This document shows positions 52,023 through 61,828 of a stretch of 64,000 nucleotides of DNA, in pieces. The DNA lies in assembly GCA_023414875.1 (NCBI GenBank), contig JAEZMV010000001.1:62001-126000 (forward strand), in the 5' to 3' direction. The first letter of the stretch is position 1. The number at the start of each line of letters is the position of its first letter. Source of the stretch: Bacillota bacterium. GTDB lineage: Bacteria > Bacillota > Clostridia > Lachnospirales > Lachnospiraceae. The position numbers were made by a program, and so were the translations under genes. The notes below the pieces were generated by a model. That model did no database searches. It saw only the letters and a list, made by a program, of their open reading frames with translations, and had not been told where the DNA came from.

Positions 52023-54527
52023 TTATTCATATTTGATAGCTTCCATAAGATTTAGTTTTGAGGATTTCAATCCTGGCCAGATCGATGCGATTACCGGAAT
52101 GCATATTCCGAATATAAGAGATAAAATAATTTGTAAGCCGGAATAGTGTAAATTTATGTCCATCTCCAATGACTTTAGCAATCCTGCACCGGATATTAGC
52201 ATAAGGACTCCGGACAATATCCCGGTAGCACTTCCTATCAACCCCATGGTTAAGGCTTCCATTAATATCATGAATATTGTCTGAGGTTTACTCATTCCAA
52301 CGCATCTATACATCGCAAGCTCCCGTCTTCTATGAATAAAACTGATCATCAGGTTATTAAATATCCCAAGGATACCAGCGAACATAGTTATAACCGAAAA
52401 ACCCTTGGCTATCAGAAACAACTGTTGGTTGTAACGAATATTCTCATTTTTCATATCCTTCATTGTCTTGATGAAAGGTTGCTGTTTCGCAAATCTGGTC
52501 TTTAAGCTTTCTACGACACCCTCCGGCTCTTTATCTGTTTTTATGAAAATGGTACTGTAAAAGGTATCCTTCCATCCCATGTCAAGCTTCATATATTTTT
52601 CTGATACAATCCCATAATTTCCGGAGTTCTCAATACTGTCAAAGAAACCTACGATGGTATAATCAGAAATCTTTCCCCAAGCGCGCAGCTGAAGTTTCTC
52701 TCCCAGTTGCAGATGAAAACGGTCCCTTAGCCGGTTCGTTATTAGTATCCCTCTCCCCTTATCCAAAAGGTCAAGGATATCTTTACGGTTATCATTTCCT
52801 GTAAGCTGAAGGTCGTTGTAAGATAAGTAATCACCTGTATCGATCCCATGCGTAAGACCGATGATATCTCCCTTACTCACAATCTCGATACCGCCAATTC
52901 CCATGACCTTTGTTACCTCCTTAACTCCCGGGGTTCCACGGACCGCTTGAAGATAGGTCATGTCTGCATCCTTAGCCTGCATATAGATCTCAAAGGTGTT
53001 ATTATCATAGTAGTTAACCAGCTCCTTTAGCGTACTAAAGCTTAAGGTGTTTACAAATAACACGCAGGAGATTCCGATTGCTAGCAGAGAAATACTCCCG
53101 TTCACACTTCTGTTTTCTCTTAGATTTTTAACAGCCATGCTTCCTACATTTCCAAATAGGAGGGTATACATCCTGGCAAATAAGCGAATCCATAGCTTTA
53201 CGAGAAAAGGAATCATCATAACTACAGCAGCGATTACCCCTACAATACATATTGTATTGATATAGATACTGTAGTTGCCATGGATGAAAACAGGAGCAAC
53301 TGCACCGAAACATAGTAACGCTGCTCCAATCATAGCCCTGGTTATTTTGGACTTTTTATAACCTTTCACTGCATTCAGTATAATATCCTTAACCGGAATT
53401 TTATTGATTCCGAGGATTGGCTTCAGTGAACTAATCAGACATAACAATACTGATAACAAAAAGGTTACAATCAGCTGCTTTGGATCAAAGGTTATAGCTG
53501 CTTTGTAACCATCTTCCCAGGAAGGCATAGTGAAGATGGACATGAGATACAATATGAAGACTCCCAGTAAGCTTCCAAGAATACCTCCGGCACTTCCATA
53601 TATAAGACTTTCTATCAACAGCATGATATTGATCTGATTTTTCCTAGCCCCGATACTTCGAAAGGTCCCGATATTAGGCAACCGCTCATAGGTAATTACT
53701 TTGAAGGTTGCATTGATAATATAAATGCTCATAAAGCTTAAAATAATGGTGAGCGCCAGAAATGGCATCCTAATTCTATTATTCTGGGCTCTTATTTCCT
53801 GTTTTGTAAAAGGCTCACTGACATGATATAACGGATAACTTCTATCCAGTATCTGAAGCATCTGTTCTTTATTTGCCGGGTTTTTAAGCTTGATATACAG
53901 GTGGTCAATTTTACCTCTGACATTATATAAGGAGCTAATCGTATCCTGTGGGATAACTCCACATACCGTTTCACCATCACCGATAAATGGACCTTCCCTA
54001 TCTGCAACAGCACAGATCTTAAACTTCTGCTTGATGCCATTGATGATCAATGGAATGGCATCGCCAGATTGAAGCCCATATTTTTTGGCCGTATCCCGGC
54101 CTATGATGATTTTCTTTCCTGTAAAGGGATACAAATCTAATTGTTCGGACAAGCCAACCTCTGTTATTTGGTTTAATTCATCAACATGAATTCCCCATAA
54201 ATTAACTCCTATGCTATGCTCTGCTTCATACTGGTATAAACCATACCCCGATATCGTTCCTATAGAATATTCAAAATAATCCTCCAAATCCCGAGATAAT
54301 TCCTGATTGAAATATCTTGACGGAGATTCCCACCAGGCCTGGATTTGGATATCGGTATATCCAAGGCTTGCTCTCCACCTGTTTGTCCGCACCTTGACCA
54401 TAGTATCGGAAATTGAAATTGAAGCAAAATATAACGAAGCAGAAATTGCGATAGAAACAATAATTAGTAAGGTCCTAAGCCTTTTCTCCGTAATATTTTG
54501 ATAGATGTATTTTCCTAATAGCTTCGT
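52023..54527 (-). CDS. Large FtsX-type ABC permease (start probably ACG)
   Basis: Role: membrane component of the exporter. Seen: 834 residues from an ACG codon at 54527, with AGGAGG ending exactly 7 nt upstream. Two FtsX modules are visible: an N-terminal helix (IIVSIAISASLYFAS), helices around 270-360 and 440, then a second extracytoplasmic domain (about 500-700) and three C-terminal helices, ending KLNLMEAIKYE. The only in-frame ATG upstream (54656) would add 43 Asp/Cys-rich, non-membrane residues and has no ribosome site; the next ATG downstream would delete the first helix. Confidence 0.8.
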   Translation of the reverse strand, partial: TKLLGKYIYQNITEKRLRTLLIIVSIAISASLYFASISISDTMVKVRTNRWRASLGYTDIQIQAWWESPSRYFNQELSRDLEDYFEYSIGTISGYGLYQYEAEHSIGVNLWGIHVDELNQITEVGLSEQLDLYPFTGKKIIIGRDTAKKYGLQSGDAIPLIINGIKQKFKICAVADREGPFIGDGETVCGVIPQDTISSLYNVRGKIDHLYIKLKNPANKEQMLQILDRSYPLYHVSEPFTKQEIRAQNNRIRMPFLALTIILSFMSIYIINATFKVITYERLPNIGTFRSIGARKNQINIMLLIESLIYGSAGGILGSLLGVFILYLMSIFTMPSWEDGYKAAITFDPKQLIVTFLLSVLLCLISSLKPILGINKIPVKDIILNAVKGYKKSKITRAMIGAALLCFGAVAPVFIHGNYSIYINTICIVGVIAAVVMMIPFLVKLWIRLFARMYTLLFGNVGSMAVKNLRENRSVNGSISLLAIGISCVLFVNTLSFSTLKELVNYYDNNTFEIYMQAKDADMTYLQAVRGTPGVKEVTKVMGIGGIEIVSKGDIIGLTHGIDTGDYLSYNDLQLTGNDNRKDILDLLDKGRGILITNRLRDRFHLQLGEKLQLRAWGKISDYTIVGFFDSIENSGNYGIVSEKYMKLDMGWKDTFYSTIFIKTDKEPEGVVESLKTRFAKQQPFIKTMKDMKNENIRYNQQLFLIAKGFSVITMFAGILGIFNNLMISFIHRRRELAMYRCVGMSKPQTIFMILMEALTMGLIGSATGILSGVLMLISGAGLLKSLEMDINLHYSGLQIILSLIFGICIPVIASIWPGLKSSKLNLMEAIKYE

Positions 54528-54667
54528 ATTAACACCTCCTACAATGCCACTTATCTGGCTGATGGTGTAATAATAACTGCTTCTCCTGTCATAATGGTAG
54601 TCGCTGCAGTCATTGCTTTTATCACTACATTTATTACACCTGTCATATGACAACATAATGATTGATT

Positions 54668-54685
54668 CTTAGGACATCTTAGGAT
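54668..54685. promoter_or_regulatory. Direct repeat TCTTAGGA in the divergent promoter region
   Basis: TCTTAGGA at 54668-54675 and again at 54678-54685, exactly 10 bp apart, between the divergent permease and histidine kinase genes. It is a likely binding site for the neighbouring response regulator (inference). Confidence 0.4.
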
Positions 54686-54729
54686 AGAATTGGAATTAAT
54701 TAATCGAAAATTCGGAAGGGAGAAAGGTC

Positions 54730-55932
54730 ATGGATCAAAAAACCGATAGCATTTTAACCTATATCCTATATACAGCATTATCTGTTGTACTCCTGACTGT
54801 TTTGATTCAAAACATCGTGGATCCCTGGGGAATCATTGTATTGATTGGGTTGGTAATCGGATCTATCACTCTACGTAATGCAGTTATTTATCCGTCCGAG
54901 AAATACTTCCGGTTCGGAAAGTTATCTTTACTTGCTGATATCATACTTGTATTTTCCACAAGCCTAATTGATCAGGGTACAAGTTCCGGTATTATTTTCT
55001 ACATACTAATCGCTGATTGTTCTCTCGCCTATTCCCCTGTTTATACAGGCTTTGTATCTCTAATCAGCTTTTTAGCATATCATTTATCACAGTATATTAC
55101 GAATGAATATTCTGATCCTCTTAGTGCGTTAACGCAAATCGGCATTAGCTCTCTTTCCTTTCTCGGGATTTATGCAATTATGTACATCGCAAAATATGAG
55201 ATACGTCAAAGAGCAAAATTGAGCGAAACCATGTATGAACTTAAAATAAAATCGAAGCAACTTGAAAATACGTATCTAAAATTGAGAGAAGCCTCAGAAG
55301 AATTAGAAGAACTAACAATTGTTGCGGAACGCAACCGGATAGCAAGAGAAATTCATGATACCGTTGGGCATACCCTTACGACGGTGCTGCTTGAACTGGA
55401 AGCCGGAGGGAGACTTCTCAGTGTAGATACACAGATAGCAAAAGAAAAGATAGATCTGGCCAAGGATCAGGTTAGACGTGGCCTTCAGGATATCCGGGAA
55501 TCCGTTAGAACTCTACAATCCGGAAAAGAACTGTTGGAATTTATACCTTCCTTAGAACTTTTAATAGAGGAAACGAAAAAACATGGAGAAATCAATATCA
55601 AGTATGACATTAAAGATCTCCCAAAGCTTACTTCCTCTCAGGAAAAAGCGATTTTTAGAGCTTTACAGGAGGGTTTAACCAATGGAATTCGGCACGGTAA
55701 CAGCTCAGCGTTTGTATTTATATTAGAGTATGAAGCTGGCATAATCAAATTTATGTTGCAGGATAACGGCAAAGGAAATGAAATCATCGTAAAAGGCTTT
55801 GGTTTATCAGCGATGGAAGCACGTATTAAAGAGTTAGGCGGTGTACTTATGGTTTCGACTGCACCGGGTGAGGGCTTTCAAGTTAGTATAACAATTCCGG
55901 TTGAGGGGGAGATAATACATGAAGCAGATTAA
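54730..55932 (+). CDS. NarL-class sensor histidine kinase
   Basis: Seen: 400 residues, about five or six N-terminal membrane helices (10-165), a coiled-coil (180-205), the HisKA_3 box with the phospho-acceptor His at about 209 (ARNRIAREIHDTVGHTLTT-like region), and a HATPase domain (ALQEGLTNGIRHG, DNGKG, GLSAMEARIKELGG). No extracellular sensor domain of size is present, so it probably senses a membrane or exporter state. Its gene overlaps the regulator gene by 14 nt. Located beside two ABC transporters, as in exporter-coupled stress systems. Confidence 0.88.
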   Translation: MDQKTDSILTYILYTALSVVLLTVLIQNIVDPWGIIVLIGLVIGSITLRNAVIYPSEKYFRFGKLSLLADIILVFSTSLIDQGTSSGIIFYILIADCSLAYSPVYTGFVSLISFLAYHLSQYITNEYSDPLSALTQIGISSLSFLGIYAIMYIAKYEIRQRAKLSETMYELKIKSKQLENTYLKLREASEELEELTIVAERNRIAREIHDTVGHTLTTVLLELEAGGRLLSVDTQIAKEKIDLAKDQVRRGLQDIRESVRTLQSGKELLEFIPSLELLIEETKKHGEINIKYDIKDLPKLTSSQEKAIFRALQEGLTNGIRHGNSSAFVFILEYEAGIIKFMLQDNGKGNEIIVKGFGLSAMEARIKELGGVLMVSTAPGEGFQVSITIPVEGEIIHEAD

Positions 55933-56572
55933 GTTATTAATCGTTGACGATCAAACACTGATGAGGGATGGTTTAAAAAGCGTATTGTCCCTTGAGAAGG
56001 ATTTTATAGTTATCGGTACCGCTTCGAACGGTGTGGAAGCCATCAAAATGATAGATACAGAGCTCCCTGATATCGTTCTACTTGATATTCGAATGCCTGA
56101 AATGGATGGTGTCACCTGCATTAAGAACATCAAGAAAATGCAACCTAATATAAAAGTTATTATGTTGACTACCTTCAATGATGAGGAATATATCATCGAA
56201 GCACTTGCCCACGGTGCAAGCGGATATTTTTTAAAGGATATCGAAATGGAGAAACTGATTAGCTCGATCAGAGACTGCTCGGAAGGAAGGACTATTATTC
56301 CATATGATGTTGCGATAAAACTAGCTGAAGGTCTTACAAGAATTTCATTCAACAAAAAGAAATCAACTGACCATGGTGAACTGGATTTGACGGAGCGGGA
56401 ATTAGAGCTATGCTCCATGCTAGTACAAGGCTTTACGAATAAACAAATCTCCATGATGAACCATATTTCAGAGGGAACTGTGCGAAATTACATCAGTAAC
56501 ATTTATAGTAAGATAGGTATCAGCGACCGGACTCAGGCCGTTCTGTATCTTAAGGAGCGTGGAATCAGTTAA
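55919..56572 (+). CDS. NarL/LuxR-family response regulator
   Basis: Seen: 217 residues: receiver domain with acidic D10/D11, phospho-acceptor D56 (DIVLLDIRMPEMDG) and K106-like position in GYFLKDI, then a LuxR-type HTH (LTERELELCSMLVQGFTNKQISMMNHISEGTVRNYISNIY is the core; only its pattern is used here). Cognate partner of the overlapping kinase. The likely targets are the flanking exporter genes. Confidence 0.9.
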   Translation: MKQIKLLIVDDQTLMRDGLKSVLSLEKDFIVIGTASNGVEAIKMIDTELPDIVLLDIRMPEMDGVTCIKNIKKMQPNIKVIMLTTFNDEEYIIEALAHGASGYFLKDIEMEKLISSIRDCSEGRTIIPYDVAIKLAEGLTRISFNKKKSTDHGELDLTERELELCSMLVQGFTNKQISMMNHISEGTVRNYISNIYSKIGISDRTQAVLYLKERGIS

Positions 56573-56683
56573 TGATTGCTGTCATCTGAAAGTGATGACT
56601 GGTGTAACTATATATCCATCTTATTTAGAGTTATACTAGACTTAAAGGATATCAGCTGTATATGTTCATTGTCAGGAGGTAGC

Positions 56684-57820
56684 ATGGGACCCTTATCCGT
56701 TATTCATTATTATAAAAATAATAAAAAAAGATTTTTATCCATCTACATATCGGTAATATTAAGTGTAATTTTATTATATACACTGCAGATGGTTATCTTC
56801 TCGATGTATCGAACAGGCTCTAAGGTTGCTATCGAGCCGAAAAAATATTACTCCACGGTAGCTCCAAAGGGAGAATTATTAAATGAATTTATCATCGATA
56901 ACATCTCTCAAATTGAGGGAGTACAAAAGGTAATTCCATGTGTCTTTGATGTTACAACAATACATGCAGGTATCGGTGTCAATTATAGCACCACTATTCT
57001 ATCTATCAAAATGGAAAGCATAGTTGAAATGCTGGATTTGATGAAGTTACATGTATGTGAAGGCAGACTACCGGAGAATAAGTATGAGATACTGCTCCAT
57101 AAACATGTGGCTGCGAATAAAAACCTTAGTATCGGAGATTCGATCGGCCGCATGGTATCAAAAACAGAAACCCTGCCGGGAAGCTATCATATCACGGGTA
57201 TAATTGACGGCTCCTCGTTGGTTTCCTTTGCCCCAATTGAGAGCTATATTGAAACATATCATCTGCCTTATGAGTATATCTACGGCGGTTTAGTCTTGCC
57301 AAAAGAAAATTCTCTGAAGCAAATGAATGAAAATCTTGATGCCATGATGCCAATTAATTATCAGATTGATACCCTTACGGTACAGATGGATTGGCAGAAG
57401 GAATATACCACAAAATTCAATATCCTTCTTTCGGTTGCTAATATATTTATAATATTAATTGTTTCCTCCTGTATCGGCTTCCTGTTCTATATCTACTTTT
57501 CACAGCGACGTAGTGAATTCGGACTGTTATGGGCAATCGGCTTCTCCAGGCAAAAGGTGATTAACAGAGCTTTTGCAGAAGTGAACTTTATTAATCTATT
57601 AGGATTTGTTAGTGGAATTCTTATATCCATACTGATTGGCCTGTTTCTAAATTATATATATTTTACCCCCATCGGAGATTCTCTTCAGATTGTCGATTTG
57701 AAATATGTACTGGGGGCCGCCGGCACTCCTGTTTTTGTTACTTTATTTAGCTTGATTCCCATTTGGAGATCCTTAAAAAAATTAGATCCGATTTCAATCA
57801 TTGATGGATCTTTACTGTAA
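56684..57820 (+). CDS. FtsX-type ABC permease of the plus-strand pair
   Basis: Seen: 378 residues with an N-terminal helix (about 17-37), a large extracytoplasmic domain (about 60-250) and three C-terminal helices carrying FtsX features (EFGLLWAIGFSRQKVI, PIWRSLKKLDPISIIDG). The start at 56684 is chosen because AGGAGG lies 4 nt upstream; the in-frame ATG at 56576 is unsupported. The gene follows the regulator by about 110 nt and precedes an ATPase gene. Confidence 0.83.
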   Translation: MGPLSVIHYYKNNKKRFLSIYISVILSVILLYTLQMVIFSMYRTGSKVAIEPKKYYSTVAPKGELLNEFIIDNISQIEGVQKVIPCVFDVTTIHAGIGVNYSTTILSIKMESIVEMLDLMKLHVCEGRLPENKYEILLHKHVAANKNLSIGDSIGRMVSKTETLPGSYHITGIIDGSSLVSFAPIESYIETYHLPYEYIYGGLVLPKENSLKQMNENLDAMMPINYQIDTLTVQMDWQKEYTTKFNILLSVANIFIILIVSSCIGFLFYIYFSQRRSEFGLLWAIGFSRQKVINRAFAEVNFINLLGFVSGILISILIGLFLNYIYFTPIGDSLQIVDLKYVLGAAGTPVFVTLFSLIPIWRSLKKLDPISIIDGSLL

Positions 57821-57885
57821 CTCTGTTTCAATTTCATCATTAATTAACCTACTGATACTATGAATAAGAAAGGCAGGAGACTTCC

Positions 57886-58548
57886 ATGTTAATCGAAGGT
57901 TCCGATTTAAGTATGATTTATAATTTAGGAGAAGAGTATGAAACCTATGCCCTACGTAATGTTAACATAAAGCTAATGGCAGGAGAATTTGTTGGAATAA
58001 TAGGACCTTCCGGCAGCGGTAAGAGCTCATTGCTATACATACTTTCAGGTTTAAAGACACCTACGATGGGAACTGTCTATTACCAGGATATTGATATAGA
58101 ATCCTTGAGTGATATCAAACGTTCAGAGCTGAGAAAAAATCATTTCGGCTTCGTCTTTCAGCGCCATTTTCTGATTGAATATATGACTGTTTTCGACAAT
58201 GTTCTTCTTGCCTGCAATGAAATAGATAGCAAAAGAGCAAAAGAAAAAACCGCAGAACAACTTGAACGGCTGAATCTGAATAAAATATCTTGCAAAAAAC
58301 CTTTCCAATTATCCGGCGGACAACGACAAAAGGTTGCGATTGCAAGAGCTTTAATTAATCATCCGAGTATTATCTTTGCAGATGAACCTACGGCTTCTCT
58401 TGATCATGAAGCAGCCCGCAGCGTCATGGATATTCTGGAGGAGCAGAGAGAGGAAACCACGATTGTTGTTGTAACACATGATCGTTCCATCCTCAGCAAT
58501 GCCGACAGGGTGATAGAAATGTGGGATGGTTATATAAAGACAACATAA
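57886..58548 (+). CDS. ABC transporter ATP-binding protein of the plus-strand pair
   Basis: Seen: 220 residues with Walker A (GPSGSGKSS), Q-loop (FVFQRHFLIEY), signature LSGGQRQKVAIARAL, Walker B (IIFADEPTASLDH) and the His switch VVTHDRSI. MacB/LolD-like. It forms a transporter with the preceding permease; no adaptor accompanies it. The gap after the permease is 65 nt. Confidence 0.9.
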   Translation: MLIEGSDLSMIYNLGEEYETYALRNVNIKLMAGEFVGIIGPSGSGKSSLLYILSGLKTPTMGTVYYQDIDIESLSDIKRSELRKNHFGFVFQRHFLIEYMTVFDNVLLACNEIDSKRAKEKTAEQLERLNLNKISCKKPFQLSGGQRQKVAIARALINHPSIIFADEPTASLDHEAARSVMDILEEQREETTIVVVTHDRSILSNADRVIEMWDGYIKTT

Positions 58549-58611
58549 GAATTTAAATCTATGTTGTAATAATTATTAGCCAGTTACGAACAATAATCAA
58601 CCTGCTAAATT

Positions 58612-58640
58612 AACTTAATTGATTCCTAATGCATATAATA
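58612..58640 (+). promoter_or_regulatory. Sigma-K-type promoter of the lectin gene
   Basis: AACT (58612-58615), 16 bp, CATATAATA (58632-58640), matching the mother-cell consensus MACM-N16-CATANNNTA at all but one -35 base. The ATG is at 58671. Confidence 0.5.
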
Positions 58641-58670
58641 GAGTGATTCTTATCGGAAGAAGTTGATACA

Positions 58671-59873
58671 ATGTTTCCACGTCCTGGTAGTCAAGGACCA
58701 CAAGATATCAATCGTTTGATGACATCCTTTAACAGAGACTTTGCACCTTACTACGGTGAACTTCAAAGATACGGTATATTACGTCCGATAGCTCGCCGGA
58801 TATTTGAAGGGATTGTAGTCTATGTATTACAAAATGAAGCAAATTACTCCGGAAACCTAGATCAGGTTACCAGTCAGATATTTAACGATTTACGGGAAGA
58901 TAACCGTAACCTCTTTAACACCTTACAGAGATACGGAATATCCGGTAATCGGGTAAATCAAATCATCCGAGAAATGATACGTATTATACTTAGAAGAATT
59001 CGTGAAAGACCCTCTCCTACTCCAACACCACCTCCGACAACTCCTCCGACACCGCCTGCTCCAAAGTGGAGTAATTGGGAAGATCTTGGCGGTATTCTGA
59101 CCTCCGCTCCGGCAGTATCCTCATGGCAGATAAATCGTCTTGACATATTCGGAAGAGGACAGAATCAAGCCCTCTGGCATAAATGGTGGGACGGCTCAAG
59201 GTGGAGTGACTGGGAAGATCTTGGTGGCATATTAACTTCTTCTCCGGCAGCCGTATCCTGGGGTCCAAATCGTATCGATGTATTCGGCGTCGGGCAGAAT
59301 CGTGCTCTCTGGCATAAATGGTGGGATGGGTCCAGATGGAGTGACTGGGAGGATCTTGGTGGTATTCTAATTTATGCACCTACAGTGTCTTCCTGGCAAG
59401 CCAATCGCCTAGATGTATTCGGCATTGGACAAAACCGAGCTCTTTGGCATAAATACTGGGATGGGAACCGCTGGAGCGACTGGGAGGACCTTGGTGGCAT
59501 TCTCACCGCTGCTCCTGCAGCCGTATCCTGGGGTCGAAACCGCATTGATGTCTTCGGCAGAGGTCAGAATAACAGCTTATGGCATAAATACTGGGATAGG
59601 AACCGTTGGAGTGATTGGGAAGACCTTGGTGGTGGTACGATCACCTCCGGTCCGGCGGCTGCATCAACCGGAAGCAATCGATTGGATATCTTCGCCAGAG
59701 GTACCGCTAATCAGGTGCTTTATCGAACCTGGAACGGATCGAGATGGAGCGGCTGGGAAAGTATTGGTGGTGTAATCGTATCAGAACCCGCTGCTGTTTC
59801 CTGGGGTCGTAACCGGCTAGATGTATTTGGCACCGGTCAGAATAATCACTTATGGCATATCTGGAGGTCATAG
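58671..59873 (+). CDS. Six-bladed DUF346/PLL-like lectin with helical N-terminal domain
   Basis: Seen: 400 residues. The N-terminal 110 residues are helical with no signal peptide (DINRLMTSFNRDFAPYYGEL; RPIARRIFEGIVVYV), then a Pro/Thr-rich linker (PTPTPPPTTPPTPP), then six repeats of about 45 residues. Each has WSDWEDLGG, an N-R-L/I-D-V-F-G strand and LWHKWWDGSR. Known: such tryptophan-rich blades form beta-propellers in fucose-binding PLL lectins. Repeats 1 and 3 share SSWQ; 2 and 4 share AVSWG. No export signal and a sigma-K-like promoter suggest a spore-surface lectin (inference). Confidence 0.8.
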   Translation: MFPRPGSQGPQDINRLMTSFNRDFAPYYGELQRYGILRPIARRIFEGIVVYVLQNEANYSGNLDQVTSQIFNDLREDNRNLFNTLQRYGISGNRVNQIIREMIRIILRRIRERPSPTPTPPPTTPPTPPAPKWSNWEDLGGILTSAPAVSSWQINRLDIFGRGQNQALWHKWWDGSRWSDWEDLGGILTSSPAAVSWGPNRIDVFGVGQNRALWHKWWDGSRWSDWEDLGGILIYAPTVSSWQANRLDVFGIGQNRALWHKYWDGNRWSDWEDLGGILTAAPAAVSWGRNRIDVFGRGQNNSLWHKYWDRNRWSDWEDLGGGTITSGPAAASTGSNRLDIFARGTANQVLYRTWNGSRWSGWESIGGVIVSEPAAVSWGRNRLDVFGTGQNNHLWHIWRS

Positions 59874-59911
59874 TAAGTGCTAAATTGAGTCACACCTGTT
59901 GATTTGATCAT

Positions 59912-59942
59912 GAAGACCTGGGATTTAAAATCCCAGGTCTTC
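59912..59942. terminator. Perfect hairpin terminator
   Basis: GAAGACCTGGGATT (59912-59925) and AATCCCAGGTCTTC (59929-59942) form a near-perfect stem, followed by CATTTTAT. It separates the lectin and chemotaxis genes, which converge. Confidence 0.75.
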
Positions 59943-60096
59943 CATTTTATCTTACTATTTCAAAATAAAGATGCCCTTCTCTGCTAATGATAGGAGCATC
60001 TTCTTAATCTTATTATTTTTTGATTCTCTATTCTTTATTAGTACAATTTAATTATATCTCTTCATGGTAAAATTTCATAATATCTTTGCATTTGGA

Positions 60097-61614
60097 TTAA
60101 CTTAGCTGTTTATTTACTACCATCAGTAATTCATCTGAGGTTGTATTAATTGATTCTACCGATACTGCTACCTCATTCATAGCCCTGAGTTGTTCCTCAG
60201 AAGCTGTCTGTATCGTTTTTAATTCCTCCAGGCTATGCACAGTCAGCTTACTGATTCCTTCTACTGCTCTATTTATCTTTGCTCCATTCTCCGCTACGGT
60301 TGCAGATAGGGTAGCGATACTTTGAGCCATAGCATTCACTCTCTCGCTGGATTTTGTTACTTCTTCTGAGGACCTATCCGCTTTATTGATTAATTCCAGA
60401 CCGCTCTCTACCAATTCCGTATTTAAATCCATTGATTTCACTGCTTCAGAAGTCTCTTCCAATACATTCTGGATCAAATCAGATATATTGCCGGCAGCGA
60501 TCTTGGACTGTTCTGCGAGTGTACGAATTTCTGAGGCTACAACCGCAAATCCTTTCCCCTGCTCTCCGGCACGCGCTGATTCAATGGATGCATTCAGGGA
60601 TAATAAATTTGTTCTTGTTGCAATGCTCGTAATTACCTGTGCTATATTCGCAATCTCATTCGATTTTTCACCAAGCCTTGTTATGATTGCCTTGCTTTCC
60701 TTGGTCACTTGATCAATTCGCTGCATTTCATTCGCAGCATCTTTCATATTAGCCGTATTATTATCGGTTAATATTTTAGTATCCATAGATACCTTTGAAA
60801 TCTCATTGTTATCCTTTGCTATCATATTTAATTCCAAAGATACACTTGACACTATCACGCTTGCTTCATCTACATAACGAATTGTCTGTTGAGAGCCGTC
60901 TACGATGCTACTTGTCTTCTTGGCTATCTCTTCATTTGATCTTTTCGCATGATCAGTAACCTCTGAAAGTGCTTTCACTGAACTCGCCAGTGTATTCGAT
61001 ACCTGATAAGATTTATCTGTTAAGGCAATGATATGCTCCAGCGTGCTTTTCTGTTCCTCTGCTCCAACTACATTCTCAAGCAGCTTTTTCGTTCTTTTTG
61101 ATAATATAATAAAAATCAGAGCTAACGCAAACAATTCTATATTCCTTGGCAATATACCATATACAATCATCTCATAATTGTTGGTAAGATTACGATCTTG
61201 AACTCCACCCAGATATAAGGAGGCCATCTGGCTTGAAGTAAAAAGAATAATACACAAAATAATAGCATACCAGCTTAATCTTCTTGAAAAATATAAACCG
61301 GCGATAGCAATCGGATAGATAAATAAAACCACAATATGCCAGGATAGTAATGCATTCATAGTTGCTACCATGATTGTACATACGGTCACGATTACATATT
61401 TTACCCACTCTCCCTGATGCTTTCGAATAAAAACAATAAAGGGTGGTACTAGCATCATCAGTGTTGATATTCCCATCGCAATCGTCATTGGCCCCTGCGG
61501 AGCGACAAAAATCCCTATTACATTTAACAGGTACACTAAAGCAATAAATGATATCGTCACCAGAGTAATTGATGCTGCGAACTTATTAGCTTCCAGTTCA
61601 TTTCTTTTTAACAT
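60097..61614 (-). CDS. Methyl-accepting chemotaxis protein
   Basis: Role: chemoreceptor signalling to CheA. Seen: 505 residues, an N-terminal block of about six membrane helices (15-185) with no large extracellular domain, then a coiled-coil signalling region with the hairpin tip FAVVASEIRTLAEQSKIAAGNI (tip E-I-R-x-L-A-E-x-S region) and many Ala/Glu methylation-type heptads. Start at 61614 (MLKRNELEANKF) has GAGGGG 8 nt upstream; ATG 61635 does not. The multi-pass N-terminus suggests sensing in or at the membrane. Confidence 0.9.
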   Translation of the reverse strand: MLKRNELEANKFAASITLVTISFIALVYLLNVIGIFVAPQGPMTIAMGISTLMMLVPPFIVFIRKHQGEWVKYVIVTVCTIMVATMNALLSWHIVVLFIYPIAIAGLYFSRRLSWYAIILCIILFTSSQMASLYLGGVQDRNLTNNYEMIVYGILPRNIELFALALIFIILSKRTKKLLENVVGAEEQKSTLEHIIALTDKSYQVSNTLASSVKALSEVTDHAKRSNEEIAKKTSSIVDGSQQTIRYVDEASVIVSSVSLELNMIAKDNNEISKVSMDTKILTDNNTANMKDAANEMQRIDQVTKESKAIITRLGEKSNEIANIAQVITSIATRTNLLSLNASIESARAGEQGKGFAVVASEIRTLAEQSKIAAGNISDLIQNVLEETSEAVKSMDLNTELVESGLELINKADRSSEEVTKSSERVNAMAQSIATLSATVAENGAKINRAVEGISKLTVHSLEELKTIQTASEEQLRAMNEVAVSVESINTTSDELLMVVNKQLS

Positions 61615-61828
61615 ATCATAATCCCCTCGTATCATCGCATAATTCGTGGTCAGTTATGCTTAATTTAGGATATTATATCAAATAACTACTAAATATCAAC
61701 TGTTTTTTTTTCATAATAATACCTTTTATGCTATTATTATACAAAATACGACTTATTAATTGAGATAAATAATCTACCTACTTCATTGATTGGGGCTGTA
61801 ATACAGTAGGTGTAAAACCAGTAGAAAA

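Noticed and set aside
52848..53313. Short ORFs on either strand within the large permease
   Set aside because: They are frame shadows of the permease gene and lack ribosome sites.
58671..59873. Regular DNA repeats resembling a CRISPR or satellite
   Set aside because: The repeats are in frame, about 135 bp long and encode propeller blades; they are protein repeats, not spacers with short palindromic repeats.
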